Source: JAYPHU01 sp038127535 (lineage in GTDB: Bacteria > Pseudomonadota > Alphaproteobacteria > Rhodospirillales > UBA2165). Taken from it: a DNA stretch of 25,047 bases. The stretch's first letter is position 1. Each line of letters starts with the position of its first letter. The stretch covers positions 1 through 25,047 of the forward strand of contig JAYPHU010000039.1 in the NCBI GenBank assembly GCA_038127535.1, written 5' to 3'. Of the stretch, positions 22,460-25,047 are shown piece by piece. A program made the translations under genes and the position numbers. The notes beneath the pieces are model-generated. The model was not told the DNA's origin, made no database searches, and saw only the letters and a list, made by a program, of their open reading frames with translations.

Positions 22460-22869
22460 CTAGTTATCTTCCGGGCCGACCCACATAAACGGATTGTAGG
22501 CGATCTCCCAAAGATGCCCGTCCGGCTCCCGGCAGTAGCCATGATAGCCGCCCCAGGCCGCCTTCTGCGCCGGTTTGACGATAGTCGCGCCGACGTTGGC
22601 CGCCTCCGACAACAGGGCGTCAACCTCGGCTTCCAAGGCCAGATTGTGGGCAATGGTGACACCCCTAAACCAATGGCCCTTGGCAGATTGTGAGGCGTCT
22701 ACGGCAAGATCGTCCCATCCATGAGGCCGAGCCAGGTTCCGTTAAGGTTGAAAAAGGCGACCTCCGGCGGGGAGTCTATCTTCGGCAGGCCGAGTCCTTT
22801 TTCATAGAAGGCAACGGCACGGGCCATGTCCCTGACGCCCAGGGTGATCATGCTGATCCGAGGTTTCAC
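22460..22869 (-). pseudogene. VOC/glyoxalase-family gene broken by a single-base frameshift
   Basis: From a GTG at 22869 with a GGAGG ribosome site the frame reads SMITLGVRDMARAVAFYEKG and VAFFNLNGTWLGL, a typical VOC start, then hits a stop after TILP. In the +1-shifted frame, starting exactly where the first fails (about 22720), the sequence continues GWDDLAVDASQS, FRGVTIAHNLALEAEVDALL, KPAQKAAWGGYHGYCREPDG and HLWEIAYNP to a TAG at 22460-22462. One missing base at LYGWDD (normally TATGGATGG) explains it. The whole protein would be about 137 aa, a normal single-module VOC length. Located directly downstream of htpG (33 bp) and perhaps once co-transcribed. A sequencing error is a real alternative to decay. 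Confidence 0.8.
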
Positions 22870-22902
22870 GGAGCCTCCGGCGACTGGTTTTCGACCGGAA
22901 AA

Positions 22903-24780
22903 CTATATGCCCTTTTCCATGATCGCGTCGAGGCGGCGGCTGAACGCTGCCGGATCACTGACCGGCTCGCCTTCAATAATACGTGCCTGATCCAGCAACA
23001 GATAAGCCATATCGTCCAGGGTTTTTTTCTTGGCTGGCTTGTCCACGGCTTGGGTCAGCTTTTTGATCAGGGCGTGAGACGGATTGATCTCCAGTACCCG
23101 GGTGGCGGACGGCACATTCATGTGTCCCTGCATTTTCAGCATGCGCTCCAGGTGCAGATCCATGTCCCCTTCGCCGGCGACCAAACATACCGCGCTTTCC
23201 GTCAGCCGGTCCGAAGCGCGGACATCCTTGACGGTCTCGCCAAGGGTTTCTTTCAAAGCCAGGATCAGCTTGGCCATTGACGCTTCATCGGCTTTTTCCG
23301 GTTCGGCCTCTTCCTCGCCGTCTTTCTTTTTCTTCGGTTCTTTAATCTTGGAGAGATCGATACCGCCGGAGGTCACCGAGGTAAACGCTTTCTCCTCGAA
23401 CGCGCCGACCATGGGCAGCCAGAACTCGTCGATCGGATCGGTCATCAACAACACTTCGATGCCCTTGGCGCGGAAACCTTCCAACTGGGGGCTGACCCTC
23501 AGCGCTTCAATATTATCGCCGGAGATATAGTAAATCTCCTCCTGGCCTTTTTTCATCCGTTCGATGTACGCCGCCAGACTGACCAGCCCGTCGCCGGCGG
23601 TGGTGTTGAACCGAACCAGCTCCATTAATTTTTCCCGGTTGTCTTGATCCTCGTATAGGCCTTCTTTCAGCACCGCGCCGAAATTGTTCCAGAATGTGGC
23701 GTACTCCTCTGGCGCTTTTTCCGCTTTCTTATTCAACTCGCCGAAAATGCGGCGGATCAGGGCGGACCGGATGCGGGTGACCACCACATTGTGCTGCAGC
23801 ATTTCCCGACTGACATTGAGCGGCAGGTCTTCGGAATCGACAATGCCCCGGACAAAGCGCAGGTACGCCGGCAGAAGGTCCTCGCAGTCGTCGGTGATGA
23901 ACACCCGTTTGACGTAGAGCTTCACCCGGTGCTTGCGATCCGGATGCATCAGATCGAAAGGCTGTGCCGAAGGGATATAGAGTAGATTTGTGTATTCGAT
24001 CTTGCCTTCCGCCCGATTGTGCAGGGTCAGCCACGGCTCATCGAAGGAATGACCCACATGGTGATAAAATTCCTTGTACTGCTCTTCGGTAATGTCGCTT
24101 TTCGCGCGGGTCCAAATGGCGGACCCTTCATTGATCTGATCCTCGCCGTCCTTGGTGGAGATCATGATCGGCACGGAAATATGATCTGAATAGGTACGCA
24201 CGATGTGGCGGATGCGCGCCTCTTCCATATAATCCTTCTCTTCCTTGCGGAGGTACACGGTGACCGATGTGCCGTTGGTCTCCCGCTCGGCCTCGCTGAT
24301 GGTAAAACTGCCTTGCCCGTCGGACGTCCAGAGCCAGGCCTGATCCTCACCGGCTTTGCGGGTCAGGACCTCCACCTTGTCGGAGACGCTGAAAGAGGCA
24401 TAGAAACCGACGCCGAACTGGCCGATCAAGGCGGAATCTTTTCTCTCGTCGCCGGACAGGCTCTCCAGGAACGCCGTCGTGCCGGAACGAGCGATGGTGC
24501 CCAGGTTCTCGATCAAGTCGTCCCGGTTCATGCCGATGCCGTTGTCGGCGACGGTGAGGGCGCGGTCTTTCTTCAGCGTGGAGAGCTCGATCCGGAACTC
24601 GGCCAGGCCTTCCGCCAGCTTGCGGTCGGTCAACGCCAGATAGCGCAGTTTGTCGCACGCGTCCGACGCGTTGGAAATCAACTCCCGGAGGAAGATTTCT
24701 TTATTGCTGTAGAGAGAATTAATGACAATGCCGAGGACTTTGCTCACCTCGGCTTGGAATTCCATCTTGTCTTCAGCCAT
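22903..24780 (-). CDS. htpG: Molecular chaperone HtpG (bacterial Hsp90)
   Basis: 625 aa, full length for the family. The N-terminal GHKL ATPase domain has SLYSNKEIFLRELISNASDA (the catalytic Glu and Mg-binding Asn in helix 2), DNGIGMNRDDLIENLG and IGQFGVGFYASFSVSD (lid and Gly-rich ATP loop). The middle domain includes LYVKRVFITDDCEDLLPAYL and RGIVDSEDLPLNVSREMLQ, the highly conserved Hsp90 blocks. A Lys/Glu-rich stretch (KEPKKKKDGEEEAEPEK, about 478-495) precedes the C-terminal dimerisation domain. ATP-dependent folding of client proteins in the cytosol. The ATG has an AAGAGG ribosome site. A heat-shock-type promoter is possible at 24862-24895. Confidence 0.98.
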   Translation of the reverse strand: MAEDKMEFQAEVSKVLGIVINSLYSNKEIFLRELISNASDACDKLRYLALTDRKLAEGLAEFRIELSTLKKDRALTVADNGIGMNRDDLIENLGTIARSGTTAFLESLSGDERKDSALIGQFGVGFYASFSVSDKVEVLTRKAGEDQAWLWTSDGQGSFTISEAERETNGTSVTVYLRKEEKDYMEEARIRHIVRTYSDHISVPIMISTKDGEDQINEGSAIWTRAKSDITEEQYKEFYHHVGHSFDEPWLTLHNRAEGKIEYTNLLYIPSAQPFDLMHPDRKHRVKLYVKRVFITDDCEDLLPAYLRFVRGIVDSEDLPLNVSREMLQHNVVVTRIRSALIRRIFGELNKKAEKAPEEYATFWNNFGAVLKEGLYEDQDNREKLMELVRFNTTAGDGLVSLAAYIERMKKGQEEIYYISGDNIEALRVSPQLEGFRAKGIEVLLMTDPIDEFWLPMVGAFEEKAFTSVTSGGIDLSKIKEPKKKKDGEEEAEPEKADEASMAKLILALKETLGETVKDVRASDRLTESAVCLVAGEGDMDLHLERMLKMQGHMNVPSATRVLEINPSHALIKKLTQAVDKPAKKKTLDDMAYLLLDQARIIEGEPVSDPAAFSRRLDAIMEKGI

Positions 24781-24861
24781 TTTTTGCCTCTTGCGAACTT
24801 TGCTGATTTAACCCTAAACGAGCCATTTTAAGCCCCAAACGGCGTTTTTCCCCGTTTGACA

Positions 24862-24895
24862 GCTCATATGTGTCACCAGCGCCGATTTCGCAACC
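24862..24895 (-). promoter_or_regulatory. Possible RpoH-type heat-shock promoter of htpG, with an inverted repeat beside it
   Basis: On the minus strand GTTG/TTGCGA (24888-24894) precedes CATATG (24864-24870) by 17-18 bases, loosely like alphaproteobacterial sigma-32 sites (CTTG, then a C-TATAT-like box). Just downstream a 7-bp inverted repeat (CAAACGG at 24836, CCGTTTG at 24852) lies at the expected transcript start. Both are weak matches. In 24896-25047 I see no gene or clear signal. Confidence 0.3.
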
Positions 24896-25047
24896 CCTCG
24901 GCAATAGACGCGGGATTCCCTAATTCGGCAGGATTTGCAAAGGAGGGTAAAAGTCTGTCACAAATAATCCTCGGTCGGGCCTTTTGAGCATCTTCCGGCC
25001 AGCCCAAAACGAACCGGAAATGCTCGTGTCCGATCGCACACTCACCA

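Noticed and set aside
1..25047. CRISPR array, tRNA or rRNA genes, insertion sequences, phage genes or integrase
   Set aside because: I looked for spaced direct repeats, cloverleaf ends and transposase or integrase motifs and saw none that hold up.

Overview
The window is GC-rich and densely coded, with short intergenic gaps and ATGA-type gene overlaps. Gene families and style suggest a free-living, probably marine or soil, alphaproteobacterium; this is inference because no rRNA or other phylogenetic marker is present. Two 100-N runs (5650-5749 and 15459-15558) are each bordered by the same 55 bases on both sides. They therefore look like unmerged contig overlaps, not missing DNA, and the sequence is best read as a draft or metagenome assembly.

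Layout. 1-5392 is mostly minus strand: a partial glutathione S-transferase, two small plus-strand hypothetical genes, a secreted AMIN-domain/beta-barrel protein, an MFS exporter, a RidA-like protein and a MaoC-type hydratase. 5472-6166 is a gene of unknown function interrupted by the first gap. At 6156-6195 lies a striking AT-rich operator-like element. It consists of a perfect palindrome plus a third direct half-site, the layout known for IclR-family (PcaU/PobR-type) regulators.

6233-15016 is one long plus-strand operon. In order it encodes a recombinase-like HTH protein, a 46-residue ORF, a Rieske oxygenase, an SDR dehydrogenase, a cupin, an alpha/beta hydrolase, an IclR regulator, an atypical SDR, a thiamine-diphosphate enzyme, an aspartate-dehydrogenase-family protein and a two-domain extradiol-dioxygenase-like VOC protein. 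A FAH-family hydrolase (minus) and a 2-keto-4-pentenoate hydratase (plus) follow at 16437-18216. Together these form a plausible aromatic meta-cleavage route: oxygenation or demethylation, dehydrogenation, ring cleavage, C-C or ester hydrolysis, and hydration. The added ThDP decarboxylase/lyase-like and amino-acid-dehydrogenase-like steps have no obvious place in textbook pathways, so I regard this as the candidate undescribed system. The substrate cannot be read from the sequence.

15017-16436 and 19829-21075 are decayed zones. They hold a cNMP-binding gene fragment, a coding-like stretch with in-frame stops, a DyP-peroxidase pseudogene and the 3' part of a TPR/glycosyltransferase-like gene. 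An intergenic segment at 15057-15258, with a promoter-like sequence, alternative hairpins and a strong terminator, may encode a small RNA. An intact FkbM methyltransferase lies at 18788-19828. The right end carries a crotonase-fold protein lacking both usual glutamates, a divergent 4-hydroxybenzoyl-CoA-thioesterase-like gene, a frameshifted VOC gene and htpG.
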